The translations under genes were made by a program, and so were the position numbers. A stretch of DNA of 64,000 nt from Burkholderiales bacterium (lineage in GTDB: Bacteria > Pseudomonadota > Gammaproteobacteria > Burkholderiales > Burkholderiaceae_C): assembly GCA_021414305.1 (NCBI GenBank), contig JAIOOS010000015.1:545605-609604 (forward strand). Reading direction: 5' to 3'. The notes beneath the pieces were generated by a model that worked only from the letters and a program-made list of their open reading frames with translations, did no database searches and was not told the DNA's origin. Position 1 is the first letter of the stretch; every line of letters starts with the position of its first letter. Positions 35,692 through 50,412 of this stretch are shown one piece after another.

Positions 35692-36504
35692 CTATTTCTT
35701 CTGCGGCTTGTCGCTCGCGTTGATCAGCGTCGAGACGCCTTTCAAGCGCACCGCGTAGCCGTCGGTATGGCGGAGGTCGGCGTATTCGAGCGGCCGCTGG
35801 TAGCGCGAGGTCACCTGGCGCACGGTGGAGACGAAGCGCGCAGTGCGGGCCACGGCCTCGTCGTCGCTGCCGCGGCCGATCTCGACCACCGCGCCGCTGT
35901 CGAGCGTCGCCTGCCACGAGCCGCGTCCCGAGAGCTGCAGCGCCTCGACGCGCGCCTCGAGCAGGGCGAACGGGCGGCTGAGCTTGTCGTGCATCGCCAG
36001 CACGTGCGCCGAGGTCCCGTCCGGGCCTTCGAGCGTCGGCAGGGTCTCGTCCTCGACGTCGCCGACGTTGGCCTCGAACACCTCGCCGAAGCTGTTGACC
36101 AGCTTCTCGCTGCCCGGCTCGCCGCCGCCCCAGAGGGCGACCGGCCGGTGCTCCTCGAGCCGCACCCGCAGGCGGTTCGGCCAGACCTTCTGCACCACGG
36201 CATGGCGCACCCAGGGCACCGACTCGAAGGCGCGGCGCACCGCGGCGAGGTCGAGCGTCAGGAAGTTGCCCGCGAGGCGCGGCGCGGCGTTGGCGCGGAT
36301 CGTCGAGACGCTGTTGCGGCCGACGTCGCCGTCGACCGTGATGACGCGGATCGCGAACAGCGGCTGGCGTGCCAGCCAGAGCAGCGCCGCGCCGGCGAGC
36401 AGCAGCCCGGCGACGACCGCGAGCACGACGGCGGTGACGTTCATCAGGCGCACGTCGCCGGGCATCGGCTCGACGCGGGGAGAGGGGGCGGCGCGGCGGA
36501 CCAT
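35692..36504 (-). CDS. ftsQ: Cell division protein FtsQ
   Basis: A 270-residue bitopic divisome protein. A short basic cytoplasmic tail and one membrane helix (about 22-45) precede a POTRA domain (FAIRVITVDGDVGRNSVSTI) and the FtsQ/DivIB beta domain, which contacts FtsB and FtsL in the periplasm. The start is the ATG at 36504, 2 bases after the ddlB stop. Confidence 0.95.
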   Translation of the reverse strand: MVRRAAPSPRVEPMPGDVRLMNVTAVVLAVVAGLLLAGAALLWLARQPLFAIRVITVDGDVGRNSVSTIRANAAPRLAGNFLTLDLAAVRRAFESVPWVRHAVVQKVWPNRLRVRLEEHRPVALWGGGEPGSEKLVNSFGEVFEANVGDVEDETLPTLEGPDGTSAHVLAMHDKLSRPFALLEARVEALQLSGRGSWQATLDSGAVVEIGRGSDDEAVARTARFVSTVRQVTSRYQRPLEYADLRHTDGYAVRLKGVSTLINASDKPQKK

Positions 36505-36506
36505 GC

Positions 36507-37499
36507 TCAGGCTTTCGGGCCGGACGCGAGCCAGGCCGGGTCGGAGTCGAGCGTCGCCGCCGCGAGGATCTCGAGGCAGAGCTGCTCGTAGCCGATGCCG
36601 GCGGCCTTGGCCGACATCGGCACCAGCGAATGCGTCGTCATGCCCGGCGAGGTGTTCATCTCGAGGAGGAAGGGCTTGCGGTCGGTCTTGCGCAGCATCA
36701 GGTCGGCGCGGCCCCAGCCGCGACAGCCGAGCGTGCGGTAGGCGGCGAGGACGATGCGCTGGATCTCCGCCGTTTCCTCGGCAGAAAGAGCCGCGGGGCA
36801 CTCGTAGCGGACGACGTCGGTGAAGTACTTGTTGTGATAGTCGTACTCGCCTTCGGGCGCGACGATGCGCACCACCGGCAGGGCGCGCGCCCCCGCGCCC
36901 TCGCCCAGCACCGGGCAGGTGAGCTCGTCGCCCTCGATGAACTCCTCGCACAGCACGTCGGCGTCGTAGCGCGCGGCGAGCTCCACCGCCGACTGCATCT
37001 CCGAATAGCCGGCGACCTTGGTGATGCCGATCGAGGAGCCCTCGCGCGGCGGCTTCACCACCAGCGGCAGGCCGAGCAGGTCGGGCACGGCCCGGAGCTG
37101 CTCGCGCTCCTGCTCGCCTTGCGCCAGTCGAACGAAGCGCGGCGTCGGCAGGCCCTCGGCGAGCCAGACGCGCTTGGTCATCACCTTGTCCATGGCGATC
37201 GCCGAGGCGAGCACGCCCGAGCCGGTGTACGGCAGGCCGAGCAGCTCGAGCGCGCCCTGCACGCTGCCGTCTTCGCCATGGCGGCCATGCAGCGCCACGA
37301 AGCAGCGGACGAAGCCCTCGTGCTTGAGCTCACCCAACTCGCGCTCGGCCGGATCGAAGGGATGCGCGTCCACGCCCTGCGCGCGCAGCGCCAGCAGCAC
37401 GCCGGTGCCGGACATGATCGAGATCTGCCGCTCGGCCGAAGAGCCGCCCATCAGCACCGCCACCTTGCCCAGCGCCTTCACGTCGGTGGCGCCGCTCAT
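36507..37499 (-). CDS. ddlB: D-alanine--D-alanine ligase B
   Basis: A 330-residue ATP-grasp enzyme that makes the D-Ala-D-Ala dipeptide used by MurF. The start [19 protein letters not shown], the [13 protein letters not shown] loop, [15 protein letters not shown] for ATP binding and [19 protein letters not shown] are all typical. The ATG at 37499 overlaps the murC stop as ATGA. Confidence 0.97.
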   Translation of the reverse strand: MSGATDVKALGKVAVLMGGSSAERQISIMSGTGVLLALRAQGVDAHPFDPAERELGELKHEGFVRCFVALHGRHGEDGSVQGALELLGLPYTGSGVLASAIAMDKVMTKRVWLAEGLPTPRFVRLAQGEQEREQLRAVPDLLGLPLVVKPPREGSSIGITKVAGYSEMQSAVELAARYDADVLCEEFIEGDELTCPVLGEGAGARALPVVRIVAPEGEYDYHNKYFTDVVRYECPAALSAEETAEIQRIVLAAYRTLGCRGWGRADLMLRKTDRKPFLLEMNTSPGMTTHSLVPMSAKAAGIGYEQLCLEILAAATLDSDPAWLASGPKA

Positions 37500-38905
37500 G
37501 CCTGCTTCTCCAGCAGCTCGACCACCTGCGCCGGCACCGCGCCGATCGAGCCCGCGCCCATGGCGATGACCACGTCGCCTGCCTTGGCCTGCTCGACGAT
37601 GGTCGCCGCCATCGTGCCGATGTCGTCGACGAATACCGGGTCGACCTTGCCGGCGACGCGCAGCGCCCGCGCCAGCGAGCGGCCGTCGGCGGCGACGATC
37701 GGCGCCTCGCCGGCGGCGTAGACCTCGGCGAGCAGCACCAGGTCGGCGCTGCCGATCACCTTGACGAAGTCCTCGAAGCAGTCGCGGGTGCGGGTGTAGC
37801 GGTGCGGCTGGAAGGCGAGCACGATCCGCCGGCCGGGGAAGGCGCCGCGCGCGGCGGCGAGCGTGGCCGCCATCTCGACCGGGTGGTGGCCGTAGTCGTC
37901 GATCAGGGTGAAGCTGCCCGCGCCGTCCGAAGCCGGATGGTCGCCGTAGCGCTGGAAGCGGCGGTCGACGCCGTCGAACTCGGCCAGGCCCTTGACCACC
38001 GGCGCGTCGGGCAGCTCGAGCTCGGTCGCGACCGCGATCGCCGCGAGCGCGTTGAGCACGTTGTGCGCGCCGGGCAGGTTGAGCGTGACCGCGAGGTCGG
38101 GCATGCGCACACCGTTCTTGCGCTGCACCGTGAAGCGCATCGTGCCGGCGGCGGCGACGACGTCGACGGCGCGGATCATCGCGTCGGCGCCGAAGCCGTA
38201 GGTCACCAGCGGCCGCGAGATCATCGGCATGATCGACTTCACGCCCGGGTCGTCGGCGCAGAGGATCGCCGCACCGTAGAAAGGCATCTTGTGGATGAAC
38301 TCGACGAACGCCTGCTTCAGCCGGGCGAAGTCGTGGCCGTAGGTGTCCATGTGGTCGGCGTCGATGTTCGTGACGACCGCCATCACCGGCAGCAGGTTGA
38401 GGAAGGACGCGTCCGACTCGTCGGCCTCGACGACGATGTAGTCGCCGGCGCCGAGCCGGGCGTGCGCGCCCGCGGCGTTGAGCCGGCCGCCGATGACGAA
38501 GGTCGGGTCGAGCCCGGCCTCGGCCAGCACGCTGGTCACCAGCGAGGTGGTCGTCGTCTTGCCGTGCGTCCCGGCGATGGCGATGCCCTGCTTCAGGCGC
38601 ATCAGCTCGGCCAGCATCACCGCGCGCGGCACCACCGGGATGCGCTTGGCACGGGCGGCGATCACCTCGGGGTTGTCGCCCTTCACCGCGCTCGAGGTCA
38701 CCACCGCCTCGGCGCCGGCGATGTGCGCGGCGTCGTGGCCGATCTGCACCTGGATGCCGCGCTTGACCAGCGCCCGCGTCGTCGCGCTCGCGCTCTGGTC
38801 GGAGCCGGTGATGCGGTAGCCGAGGTTGTGCAGCACCTCGGCGATGCCGCTCATGCCGGCGCCACCGATGCCGACGAAGTGGATCTGCTTGACGGCGTGC
38901 TTCAT
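37496..38905 (-). CDS. murC: UDP-N-acetylmuramate--L-alanine ligase
   Basis: A 469-residue cytosolic ligase adding L-alanine to UDP-MurNAc, the first step of the peptide stem. It has the [18 protein letters not shown] start, the ATP loop GTHGKTTTT at 112-120, [10 protein letters not shown] and the DDYGHHPVE motif. The length is standard. Its start overlaps the murG stop and its stop overlaps the ddlB start, both as ATGA. Confidence 0.97.
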   Translation of the reverse strand: MKHAVKQIHFVGIGGAGMSGIAEVLHNLGYRITGSDQSASATTRALVKRGIQVQIGHDAAHIAGAEAVVTSSAVKGDNPEVIAARAKRIPVVPRAVMLAELMRLKQGIAIAGTHGKTTTTSLVTSVLAEAGLDPTFVIGGRLNAAGAHARLGAGDYIVVEADESDASFLNLLPVMAVVTNIDADHMDTYGHDFARLKQAFVEFIHKMPFYGAAILCADDPGVKSIMPMISRPLVTYGFGADAMIRAVDVVAAAGTMRFTVQRKNGVRMPDLAVTLNLPGAHNVLNALAAIAVATELELPDAPVVKGLAEFDGVDRRFQRYGDHPASDGAGSFTLIDDYGHHPVEMAATLAAARGAFPGRRIVLAFQPHRYTRTRDCFEDFVKVIGSADLVLLAEVYAAGEAPIVAADGRSLARALRVAGKVDPVFVDDIGTMAATIVEQAKAGDVVIAMGAGSIGAVPAQVVELLEKQA

Positions 38906-39978
38906 GCGGCCACCATGCGTTCGATCTCGTCGGCGACGCGCGCGGCGGCGTGCGGCCGCGCGAGCGAGCGCGCCTTCGTGGCCATGGCCTGCAGCGCATC
39001 GCGGGTCAGGCTCGCGATCAGGTCGGCGAGCTTCCTCGGCGAGAGCTCGGCCTGCGGCAGGTGGATCGCCGCGCCCTGCCCCGCCATCCAGTTCGCGTTG
39101 TCGCGCTGGTGCGCGGTGGTGCTCACCACCAGCGGCACCAGCACCGCGGCGACGCCGGCGGCGCAGAGCTCGCTGACGGTGATCGCGCCGGCGCGGCAGA
39201 CGATCAGATCGCAGTTCGCCAGCCGCTCGGGCATGTCGTCGATGAACGGAAGTACCTCGGCTTCGGCGCCGGCGGCGGCGTAGGCCTCCTGCACGCCGGC
39301 ACGGCCTGCCTCGCCGGTCTGGTGCGTCACCTCGGGTCGCTCGGCCTTCGGCAGCAGCGCGATCGCCTGCGGCACACACTCGTTCAGCACCCGTGCGCCG
39401 AGGCTGCCGCCGACGACGAGCAGACGCAAGACGCCGCTGCGCCCGGCGAAGCGCTCGGTCGGCGCAGCGAGCGCCTCGATGCTCGCGCGCACCGGGTTGC
39501 CGCTGACGACCGCCTTCCTGCCCATCGCCTCCGCCGCCTCGCCGGGAAAGCCGAAGGCGATCTTCTTCGCCGCCAGCTCCAGCGCCCTGTTGCTGAGCAG
39601 GAGCGACGCGTCGGCGTTGACGAGCAGCAGCGGCCGCCCCTGCAGCCAGGCCATCCAGCCGCCGGGGAAGCAGACGTAGCCGCCCATGCCGAGCACCGCG
39701 TCGGCGCGACGCCGCGAAAAGATGCGCAGGCAGGTGCCGAACGCTGCGAGCAACAGGAGGGCACCGTGCAGGTTGCCGATCAGGCCCTTGCCGCGCAGGC
39801 CCGAGAACGCGATCCGGTCAAGCGCGATGCCGGTCTTCGGCACCAGCTTGTTCTCCATGCCGTTCGGCGTGCCCAACCAGCTCACGCTCCAGCCGCGCTG
39901 CTGCATCTCGGCGGCCACCGCCAGGCCGGGCATCACGTGCCCGCCCGTCCCGGCCGCCATCACAACGAGATGCTTCAT
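38902..39978 (-). CDS. murG: UDP-GlcNAc:lipid I transferase MurG
   Basis: A 358-residue GT-B glycosyltransferase at the inner face of the membrane that converts lipid I to lipid II. The glycine loop is [13 protein letters not shown], followed by [16 protein letters not shown] and the UDP-GlcNAc site in [11 protein letters not shown]. The ATG at 39978 overlaps the ftsW stop. In Bordetella, which also has a fused MurE-MurF, MurG has been proposed to scaffold the cytoplasmic Mur enzymes. Confidence 0.97.
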   Translation of the reverse strand: MKHLVVMAAGTGGHVMPGLAVAAEMQQRGWSVSWLGTPNGMENKLVPKTGIALDRIAFSGLRGKGLIGNLHGALLLLAAFGTCLRIFSRRRADAVLGMGGYVCFPGGWMAWLQGRPLLLVNADASLLLSNRALELAAKKIAFGFPGEAAEAMGRKAVVSGNPVRASIEALAAPTERFAGRSGVLRLLVVGGSLGARVLNECVPQAIALLPKAERPEVTHQTGEAGRAGVQEAYAAAGAEAEVLPFIDDMPERLANCDLIVCRAGAITVSELCAAGVAAVLVPLVVSTTAHQRDNANWMAGQGAAIHLPQAELSPRKLADLIASLTRDALQAMATKARSLARPHAAARVADEIERMVAA

Positions 39979-41288
39979 GCGCGGCCCCCACGCATCAACT
40001 GCCGGTTCTCGATGTCGATGCGCAGCACGATCGCCAGCGCGATCATGTTCATCACGATCGCCGAGCCGCCGTAGCTCATCAGCGGCAGGGTGAGGCCCTT
40101 GGTCGGCAGCACGCCGAGGTTGACGCCCATGTTGATGAATGCCTGGCCGCCCATCCAGATGCCGATGCCCTGCGCGAACAGCCCGGCGAACACCCGGTCG
40201 AGGGCGATCGCCTGGCGGCCGATGTGGAACAGGCGGCGGGCGATCCAGAAGAAGGCGAAGATGACGCAGGCGACGCCGACGAAGCCCAGCTCCTCGCCGA
40301 TCACCGCGAGCAGGAAGTCGGTGTGCGCCTCCGGCAGGTAATGCAGCTTCTCGACGCTCGAGCCCAGCCCCTGGCCGAAGATCTCGCCGCGGCCGAAGGC
40401 GATCAGCGAATGCGAGAGCTGGTAGGCCTTGCCGAGCGTGTACTTCTCGTCCCACGGGTTGAGGTAGGCGAAGATGCGCTCGCGCCGCCACTCGGAGAGC
40501 GTGATCATCAGGACGAAGGCGCCGACCAGCACCGCGCTGATGATCAGGAACATGCGGCCGTTGACGCCGCCGAGGAACAGGATGCCCATCGCGATCGTCG
40601 CGATCACGAGGAAGGCGCCCATGTCGGGCTCGGCGAGGAGCAGGAGGCCCACCACCGCCAGCGAGATCGCCATCGGCAGGACGGCGCGGAAGAAGTTCTC
40701 CTTCACGTCCATGCGGCGCACCATGTAGCCGGCGGCGTACATCGCGATCGCCAGCTTGCACAGCTCCGAAGGCTGGAAGCTCATGATGCCGAGCGGGATC
40801 CAGCGGCGCGCGCCGTTGACGCCCTTGCCGATGAAGGGCAGCAGCACCAGCACCAGCAGCAGCAGCGCGGCGACGAAGATCCAGGGCGAGAGCTTTTCCC
40901 AGAACGAGACCGGGATCTGCACGACGACGAGCGCGGCGATCACCGAGATCGCCATGAACAGCATGTGCCGGTTGAGGAAGTAGGTGGGCGTGTAGCGCGC
41001 GAACTTCGGGTTGTCGGGCAGCGCCACCGAGGCGCTGTAGACCATCACCAGGCCGAGCGCGAGCAGGCCGACCACCATGCAGACGAGGGTGCGGTCGAAG
41101 CCGAGCAGGCGCGCCGGCTGACCGGGGTCGACGCTGATCCATTCGCGCACCGGAATCGCTTCGGCCGGCGCGGCGCGGCGTGCGCGAGGGGCGGCGCCCG
41201 ATGGCGCCGCGGCGCTCCGGCCGGCGGCTGGCGCGAGGCCCAGGCGGGCGCGCCAGCCGTCGAGCACACCGGCGAAGGAGGCGCTCAT
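39975..41288 (-). CDS. ftsW: Peptidoglycan glycosyltransferase FtsW
   Basis: A 437-residue SEDS-family polymerase of septal peptidoglycan with about ten membrane helices. An Ala/Arg-rich cytoplasmic extension of about 65 residues precedes the first helix, longer than in E. coli. The conserved loops [19 protein letters not shown] and the [10 protein letters not shown] segment are present. It works with FtsI, encoded upstream in the same operon. Start and stop both overlap neighbours as ATGA. Confidence 0.96.
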   Translation of the reverse strand: MSASFAGVLDGWRARLGLAPAAGRSAAAPSGAAPRARRAAPAEAIPVREWISVDPGQPARLLGFDRTLVCMVVGLLALGLVMVYSASVALPDNPKFARYTPTYFLNRHMLFMAISVIAALVVVQIPVSFWEKLSPWIFVAALLLLVLVLLPFIGKGVNGARRWIPLGIMSFQPSELCKLAIAMYAAGYMVRRMDVKENFFRAVLPMAISLAVVGLLLLAEPDMGAFLVIATIAMGILFLGGVNGRMFLIISAVLVGAFVLMITLSEWRRERIFAYLNPWDEKYTLGKAYQLSHSLIAFGRGEIFGQGLGSSVEKLHYLPEAHTDFLLAVIGEELGFVGVACVIFAFFWIARRLFHIGRQAIALDRVFAGLFAQGIGIWMGGQAFINMGVNLGVLPTKGLTLPLMSYGGSAIVMNMIALAIVLRIDIENRQLMRGGRA

Positions 41289-42802
41289 GCGACTCCCCCC
41301 TTGTGTTCCGCGTGGGCCCGCACCGCGGCGACGAAGACCTCGGCGCGGTGCGCGTAGTTGCGGAACATGTCGAGGCTGGCGCAGGCCGGGCTGAGCAGCA
41401 CCGCGTCGCCGCGCCCGGCGCGCGCGAACGCAGCCTCGACCGCGGCTTCGAGCGTGGCGCAGCGCTCGAACGGCACGCCCGAGGAAGCGATCGCCGCTTC
41501 GATCTGCCCGGCGTCGCGGCCGAGCGTCAGCACCGCTCGGGCGCGGCGGGCGAGCGGCGCGGCGAGCGGCGCGAAGTCCTGGCCCTTGCCGTCGCCGCCG
41601 AGGATGACCACGAGCTTGCCGGGCGCGCGGTCGGCGCCCAGGCCGTCGAGCGCGGCGACGGTGGCGCCGACGTTGGTGCCCTTGCTGTCGTCGAAGGCAT
41701 CGACGCCGTCGACGCCGGCGACGAACTCCACCCGATGCGGCTCGCCCCGGTACTCGCGCAACGCATGCAGCATCGGCGCCAGCGGGCAGCCAATCGCGCT
41801 CGCCAGCGCCAGCGCGGCGAGCGCGTTCAGGGCGTTGTGCCGGCCGCGGATGCGCAAGGCGTCGGCGGGCATGAGGTGCTGCAGGGTCAGGTCGCGCGGC
41901 GAGACGTCGTCGTCGCGGGCCCGCACCAGCCAGGCCATGTCGTTGTCGATCGCCAGGCCCCAGTCGCCCGGCCGCTCCGGCGCCCCGGCGCCGAACTCGA
42001 CGACGCGGCGCGGCACGACGCGCGGCGGCCGGCCCTTCTTCGTCGCCACCGTCTGCGCCGGCGGCAGCAGCTTCATCGCCGCCGGATCGTCGCGGTTGAG
42101 GACGACGACGGCACGGTGGCCGAAGACGCGCGCCTTGGCCGCGGCGTAGGCCGCCATGGAACCGTGCCAGTCGAGGTGGTCCTCGGTGACGTTGAGCACC
42201 GCCGCGGCATCGGCCTCGAAGCGGGCGACACCATCGAGCTGGAAGCTCGAAAGCTCGAGCACCCAGACCTCGGGCAGGCGATCGCGCAGGGCCTCGGCCG
42301 GGCCGGCGTCGATCGCGTCGGCCAGGGTCTGCAGCATCGTCGGGCCGATGTTGCCGGCAACGGCGACTCGTCTGCCGCTGCGCCCGACCAGCAGCGCGGT
42401 CATCACGGTGGTGGTCGTCTTGCCGTTGGTGCCGGTGACGGTGATCACCTTGGGCAGGTAGTCGGCGGAGGTGCGCAGGCCCTCGAGCGCATCGGCGAAG
42501 ACGTCGAGCTCGCCCTCGACCGGCACGCCCGCCTTCGCCGCGGCGGCGAGCAGCGCGGCGATGCCGGCGTCGTGCGGCGCGAGGCCGGGGCTCTTCAGGA
42601 CGCGGTCTATGCCGGCTAGATCGGCCGCGGTCAGCGCAGCGGCGGGCAGGCGCGTGGCGCCCGGCACGTGCGCGGCGAGACCTGCCGCCTGCGGCGGCTC
42701 GGCGCGCGAATCCCAGACGCGGACCGCCGCGCCCTGCCGCGCGCTCCAGCGCGCCATCGCCAGGCCGGATTCGCCGAGACCGAGGACGAGGACCGTCGTC
42801 AT
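41285..42802 (-). CDS. murD: UDP-MurNAc-L-alanine--D-glutamate ligase
   Basis: A 505-residue ligase adding D-glutamate. It shows the [15 protein letters not shown]-terminal loop, ATP loop GTNGKTT at 124-130, [24 protein letters not shown] and [12 protein letters not shown]. It is about 65 residues longer than E. coli MurD; the extra length is spread over insertions, such as the Arg-rich stretch near residues 265-300. It overlaps mraY and ftsW by 4 bases each. Confidence 0.97.
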   Translation of the reverse strand: MTTVLVLGLGESGLAMARWSARQGAAVRVWDSRAEPPQAAGLAAHVPGATRLPAAALTAADLAGIDRVLKSPGLAPHDAGIAALLAAAAKAGVPVEGELDVFADALEGLRTSADYLPKVITVTGTNGKTTTTVMTALLVGRSGRRVAVAGNIGPTMLQTLADAIDAGPAEALRDRLPEVWVLELSSFQLDGVARFEADAAAVLNVTEDHLDWHGSMAAYAAAKARVFGHRAVVVLNRDDPAAMKLLPPAQTVATKKGRPPRVVPRRVVEFGAGAPERPGDWGLAIDNDMAWLVRARDDDVSPRDLTLQHLMPADALRIRGRHNALNALAALALASAIGCPLAPMLHALREYRGEPHRVEFVAGVDGVDAFDDSKGTNVGATVAALDGLGADRAPGKLVVILGGDGKGQDFAPLAAPLARRARAVLTLGRDAGQIEAAIASSGVPFERCATLEAAVEAAFARAGRGDAVLLSPACASLDMFRNYAHRAEVFVAAVRAHAEHKGGVA

Positions 42803-43966
42803 CTCAGCTTCAGGCTCGCGAGGCCCACGAGGCAGAGCAGCATCGTGATGATCCAGAAGCGGACGACGACCTGGGTCTCCTGCCAGCCGGACTTCTCGAA
42901 GTGATGGTGCAGAGGCGCCATCTTCAGGATGCGCCGCCCCTCCCCGTACCTGCGCTTGGTGTACTTGAACCACAGCACCTGGGCGATGACCGAGAGCGCC
43001 TCGGCGACGAACACGCCGCCCATGATGCCGAGAACGATTTCCTGGCGCGTGATGACGGCGATGGTGCCCAGGGCGCCGCCGAGCGCGAGCGCGCCGACGT
43101 CGCCCATGAAGACCTGGGCCGGGTGGGTGTTGAACCAGAGGAAGGCCAGGCCCGCGCCGGCCATCGCCGAGCAGAAGATCAGCAGTTCCCCGGCGCCGGG
43201 AATGTAGGGAAAGAGAAGGTAGCGCGAATAGACCGAGCTGCCGGTGATGTACGCGAACACGCCGAGCGCCGAGCCGACCATCACCACCGGCATGATCGCC
43301 AGCCCGTCGAGCCCGTCGGTCAGGTTGACGGCGTTGCTCGCGCCGACGATCACGAAATAGGTCAGGGCGATGAAGCCGAACACCCCGAGCGGATAGCTCA
43401 CCGTCTTGAAGAACGGCACGATCAGGTCGGCCTTCGGCGGCAGGTCGTTCGAGAAGCCGCTCTGCACCCAGCGCAGGAACAACTCGAGCACGCGCAGGTT
43501 CGAGGTCTCGCTGACGCTGAAGGCGAGGTACAGCGCGGCGACGATGCCGATCACCGATTGCCAGAAGTACTTCTCGCCCGAGGGCATGCCTTCGGGGTTC
43601 TTGCCGACGACCTTCCTCCAGTCGTCGACCCAGCCGATCGCGCCGAAGCCGAGGGTCACCACCATCACGATCCAGACGAAGCGGTTGGACCAGTCGAACC
43701 AGAGCAGGGTCGAGACGCCGATGCCGAGCAGGATCAGCACCCCGCCCATGGTCGGCGTGCCGGTCTTCGCATGGTGCGACTCGACGCCGTAGGCGCGGAT
43801 CGGCTGGCCGATCTTCAGGCGCGTCAGCCTGCGGATCACCCATGGGCCGAACACCAGGCCGATGACGAGCGAGGTCATCGCCGCCATCACCGCGCGGAAG
43901 GTGATGTACTGGAACACCCGCATGAAGCCGAACTCGGGCGAGTACGCCTGCAGCCACTGCGAAAGG

Positions 43967-43977
<11 letters not shown>
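42799..43977 (-). CDS. mraY: Phospho-MurNAc-pentapeptide transferase MraY
   Basis: A 392-residue, roughly ten-helix membrane enzyme that makes lipid I on undecaprenyl phosphate. The catalytic and Mg-binding motifs [20 protein letters not shown] and the [11 protein letters not shown] loop are intact. The ATG at 43977 lies inside the end of murEF (11-base overlap), the longest overlap in the cluster. Confidence 0.97.
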
Positions 43978-46863
<2,886 letters not shown>

Positions 46864-46864
<1 letters not shown>

Positions 46865-48657
46865 TAGAAGCTCTCCGTTTCGACCGGCACGTCGCGCGAG
46901 ACGATCTGCGGCTTGACGTCGAGGTCGGGCTGCACACCCATCATGCGCAGCGTCTGCTGCACGACCTCGCTGAACACCGGCGCGGCGACGTCGCCGCCGT
47001 ACCACTTGCCGGCCGTCGGCTCGTCGACCATCACCGCGACGATGATCCGCGGATGCGAGATCGGCGCCATGCCGACGAACCAGGCGCGGTACTTCTTCTC
47101 CGCGTAGCCGGTCCCTTCCTGCTTGTAGGCGGTGCCGCTCTTGCCGCCGACCGAGTAGCCCATGACCTGCGCCTTCGGCGCGGTGCCGCCGGGCAGGGTC
47201 ACCAAGTGCAGCATGTCGCGCACCGTCGCGGCGGTCTTGGGCGAGATCACGCGCACGCCCGAGATCGGGAGGCCCGGCGCCTGGCCGAGCGGCCGCGTCA
47301 TCGTCACCGGGATCAGCTCGCCGTCGTGCGCGAACACGGTGTAGGCATGGGCGATCTGGAACAGCGACGCCGAGAGGCCGTAGCCGTAGCTCATGGTCGC
47401 CTGCTCGATCGGCCGCCAGGTCTTGTAGGGCCGGAGGCGCCCGGTCACGACGCCGGGGAAGCCGAGCTGCGGCTTCTGGCCGAAGCCGACAGCGCTGTAC
47501 AGCTCCCACATCTCTCGCGGCGTGAAGGTCATCGCCATGCGCACCGCGCCGACGTTGCTCGACTTCTGGATCACCTCGCTCACCGTCAGGTTGCCGTGCG
47601 GGTGCGAGTCGGTGATGGTCGAGCCGGTGAGCGTCATCTTGCCGGGCGCGGTCTGGATGACGGTGCTCGGCGTGACCCGACCGGTCTCGAGCGCCCAGGC
47701 GGCGACGAACGGCTTCATCGTCGAGCCGGGCTCGAAGGTGTCGGTCAGCGCCCGGTTGCGCAGTTGCGCGCCGGTCAGGTTCTTCCGGTCCGAAGGCACG
47801 TAGCTCGGGAAATTGGCGAGCGCCAGCACCTCGCCGGTCTGCGCGTCGAGCACGACCACGCTGCCCGCCTTCGCCTTGTTCGCCGCGACCGCGTCGCGGA
47901 TCTTCTGGTAGGCGAAGAACTGCACCTTGGAATCGACCGCCAGGCCGATGTCCTTGCCGTCGATCGGCGCGACGCTCTCGCCGATGTCCTCGACGACGCG
48001 GCCGAGCCGGTCCTTGATGACGCGGCGCGTGCCGTTGCGGCCGGCGAGGTCCTTCTGGAAGGCGAGCTCGATGCCCTCCTGGCCTCGGTCCTCGACGTTG
48101 GTGAAGCCGACGACGTGCGCCGCCGCTTCGCCCTCGGGGTACTTGCGCTTGTACTCGCGCACCTCGTGGATGCCGCGGATGCCGAGCGCCTTGACCTTCT
48201 CGGCGACGGCGTCGTCGACCTGGCGGCGCAGCCAGACGAAGTTCGGGTTGTCGTCGAGCCGGTTCTCGAGCTCGGCGCTGGTCATGTCGAGCGCGCGCGC
48301 GAGCCTGGCCCGGCTGGCGGCGTCGCCCTCCAGGTCCTTCGGGATCGCCCAGATCGAAGGCGCCGGCACGCTGGCCGCGAGGATCAGGCCGTTGCGGTCG
48401 ACGATGCGGCCGCGGCTCGCCGGCAGGTCGAGGGTGTGGCCATAGCGGATCTCGCCCTGCTTCAGGAAGAACGGCGCGGCGACGATCTGCACGTAGACGG
48501 CGCGGCCGAGCAGCACGGCGAAGCCGAGGCCGACCATCGCCACCAGCAGCTTCGAGCGCCAGGGTGGCGTCGGCGTCGCCAGCAGCGGGCTGGTCGAGTA
48601 GTTGACGCTGCGTGCGCTGCCGGCGGAGCGCGGCTTGGCCGCGGGCTTCCGGTTCAT
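46864..48657 (-). CDS. ftsI: Septal transpeptidase FtsI (penicillin-binding protein 3)
   Basis: A 597-residue bitopic class B penicillin-binding protein that cross-links septal peptidoglycan. It has one membrane helix (about 37-57), a pedestal domain starting at GRIVDRNG, and the transpeptidase domain with STMK at 312-315 (Ser312 nucleophile), SSN at 366-368 and KSGT at 506-509. The ATG overlaps the ftsL stop as ATGA; the stop overlaps the murEF GTG. Confidence 0.97.
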
Positions 48658-48953
48658 CGGGTCGCTCCCGAGGCGGCGGGCGGCGCAGCGGCCGGCAGCT
48701 CCACGTACTGCGTCACCGCCGGCGTCGCGCTGCGCATCGCCAGGCGGTCGCGGGCGGTGCGCTCCACGCGCAGCGGCGTCGCCTGCGAGCGCAGCTCGGT
48801 CTTCAGCCGCTCGCTGTCGTGCTCGAGCGCGCGCTCCTCGCTCTGCGCCTTGTCGAGCGCGGCGAACAGGCGCCGCGACTCGTACGAGACGCGCACCAGG
48901 TAGATGCTGCTCACCAGCAGGCCGACGAGCAGGAGCAGGTTGAGCCGCGTCAT
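48654..48953 (-). CDS. ftsL: Cell division protein FtsL
   Basis: A 99-residue bitopic protein with a very short cytoplasmic tail, one membrane helix (about 4-21) and a periplasmic coiled coil (about 25-60) that pairs with FtsB and activates FtsW-FtsI. Sequence conservation in this family is low; size, topology and position between rsmH and ftsI make the call. Both ends overlap neighbours as ATGA. Confidence 0.92.
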   Translation of the reverse strand: MTRLNLLLLVGLLVSSIYLVRVSYESRRLFAALDKAQSEERALEHDSERLKTELRSQATPLRVERTARDRLAMRSATPAVTQYVELPAAAPPAASGATR

Positions 48954-49915
48954 CGGGCGGCCCCGGCGACGAAGGGCTCGGCGGTGCGCTCGGCGACGCG
49001 CATCACCGCCGAGCGGGCGCGCGGGTTCCCACGGGTCTCGGCGTAGCCCGGCTTGATGCGCGCAAGCGCGGCGAGGCGGTGCGGCTTGGGCTCGGCGAAC
49101 GGCGCGCGCCGGTCGAACTCGGTCTTGCTCTCCCTGGCGATGAAGGTCTTGACGATCCGGTCCTCGAGCGAATGGAAGCTGATCACGACTAGGCGGCCGC
49201 CCGGCACGAGCAGCTCGAGCGAGGCGCTCAGGGCCTGTTCGAGCTCCTCAAGCTCGGCATTGACGAAAATCCGAAGTGCCTGAAACGTGCGCGTCGCAGG
49301 GTTCTGGCCCGCTTCGCGGGTGCGCACTGCACCAGCCACGACGTCGGACAGCTCGCCTGTGGTTCGAACAGGGCGCCCGCTCTCGCGCCGAGCAACAACC
49401 GCCTTTGCAACCTGTAGAGCAAACCGTTCTTCCCCATAGTCGCGTATCACCTCGGCAATGTGGCGCTCGTCGGCGCGGGCAAGAAATTCGGCGGCGCTTT
49501 CGCCGCGGGTCGGATCCATCCGCATGTCGAGCGGGCCGTCGAAGCGGAAGGAAAAGCCGCGTGCCGGGTCGTCGATCTGCGGCGAGGAGACGCCGAGATC
49601 GAGGAGGACGCCGTGCACCTTCTCGATGCCCCGACCGGCAAGGACCGCCGGCAGGCTGGAGAAGCTGGCGTGCTCGATCGAGAAGCGCGGATCGTCGGCG
49701 AGGTCGGGCGCTTCGCGCGCGCTCTGCACCGCCTGCGGATCGCGATCGATCGCCACCAGGCAGCCCGGCGCGGCGAGCCGCGCCAGGATCGCGCGCGAGT
49801 GACCGCCGCGGCCGAAGGTGGCGTCGACGTACAGCCCTTCGGGCGTCGTGACGAGCGCCTCCACCGCCTCGTGCAGGAGGACGGTGATGTGCTCCGAGGG
49901 AGCCATGGCGGGCAT
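48950..49915 (-). CDS. rsmH: 16S rRNA (cytosine(1402)-N4)-methyltransferase
   Basis: A 321-residue SAM-dependent methyltransferase (formerly MraW) that modifies C1402 in the ribosomal P site. It has the [12 protein letters not shown] start, the SAM loop [40 protein letters not shown] and [13 protein letters not shown]. The ATG at 49915 shares its A with the mraZ TGA stop. An alternative ATG three codons later lacks this coupling. Confidence 0.97.
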   Translation of the reverse strand: MPAMAPSEHITVLLHEAVEALVTTPEGLYVDATFGRGGHSRAILARLAAPGCLVAIDRDPQAVQSAREAPDLADDPRFSIEHASFSSLPAVLAGRGIEKVHGVLLDLGVSSPQIDDPARGFSFRFDGPLDMRMDPTRGESAAEFLARADERHIAEVIRDYGEERFALQVAKAVVARRESGRPVRTTGELSDVVAGAVRTREAGQNPATRTFQALRIFVNAELEELEQALSASLELLVPGGRLVVISFHSLEDRIVKTFIARESKTEFDRRAPFAEPKPHRLAALARIKPGYAETRGNPRARSAVMRVAERTAEPFVAGAAR

Positions 49916-50355
49916 CAGAAGCTGAAGTTCTTCAGCGAGTCGGGCATCGCCGACTTCATCACCGCGGCCTCGTGGGCGGCGTGACGCTCGGCGTCCCAGA
50001 GCTCGAAGTGGCTGCCCATGCCGAGCAGCATCACGTCGCGCACCAGGCCGGCCGAGGCGCGCAGCTCGGGCGCGATCAGCACCCGCGACGAGGCGTCGAT
50101 GTCGACGTCCATCGCGTTGCCGAGAAAGATCCGCTTCCAGCCGCTCGAGTCCATGGGCAGGGCCGCCACCTTGTCGCGGAAGTTCTCCCACGCCGGGCGG
50201 GGGAACACGAGCAGCGAACCTTCCGGATGCTTGGTGAGGGTGAGCTGGTGGACTCCCATCGCCGCCAGCAGTTCGCGGTGGCGGGCGGGCATGGCGATGC
50301 GGCCCTTGCCGTCGAGCGTCAACGCTGCAGGTCCCTGGAATACGACGCTCGCCAC
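49915..50355 (-). CDS. mraZ: Transcriptional regulator MraZ
   Basis: A 146-residue protein with two SpoVT/AbrB-like halves, the first around [15 protein letters not shown] and the second around [15 protein letters not shown]. MraZ binds GTG-containing repeats upstream of its own gene and controls the dcw operon. The start is a GTG at 50355, because the family N-terminus ([14 protein letters not shown]) begins there and no ATG fits. The start codon is the fourth GTG of a 10-base-phased series, and the preceding GTGGGA may double as the ribosome binding site. Confidence 0.95.
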   Translation of the reverse strand: MASVVFQGPAALTLDGKGRIAMPARHRELLAAMGVHQLTLTKHPEGSLLVFPRPAWENFRDKVAALPMDSSGWKRIFLGNAMDVDIDASSRVLIAPELRASAGLVRDVMLLGMGSHFELWDAERHAAHEAAVMKSAMPDSLKNFSF

Positions 50356-50362
50356 AAAATCC

Positions 50363-50388
50363 CACTAAAGTGCACTTTGCGCCACTTT
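50363..50388 (-). promoter_or_regulatory. MraZ box: three 10-base-phased repeats
   Basis: On the minus strand AAAGTG, AAAGTG and TTAGTG occur with their GTG at 50385, 50375 and 50365, exactly 10 bases apart; the GTG start codon of mraZ at 50355 continues the phase. Known MraZ sites are tandem (A)AAGTG/GTGGG repeats with about this spacing. The box covers the predicted -10 and the first transcribed bases, so binding should repress the operon. Confidence 0.8.
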
Positions 50389-50412
50389 AGCGGACGGACT
50401 CCCCAGGGTCAA
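50384..50412 (-). promoter_or_regulatory. Sigma70-like promoter of the dcw operon
   Basis: TTGACC (50412-50407) and TAAAGT (50389-50384) on the minus strand are separated by 17 bases, matching the sigma70 pattern at 5 of 6 and 4 of 6 positions. Transcription would start near 50377, giving a leader of about 22 bases before mraZ. The -10 overlaps the first MraZ repeat. It is the best-looking promoter in the window. Confidence 0.65.
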
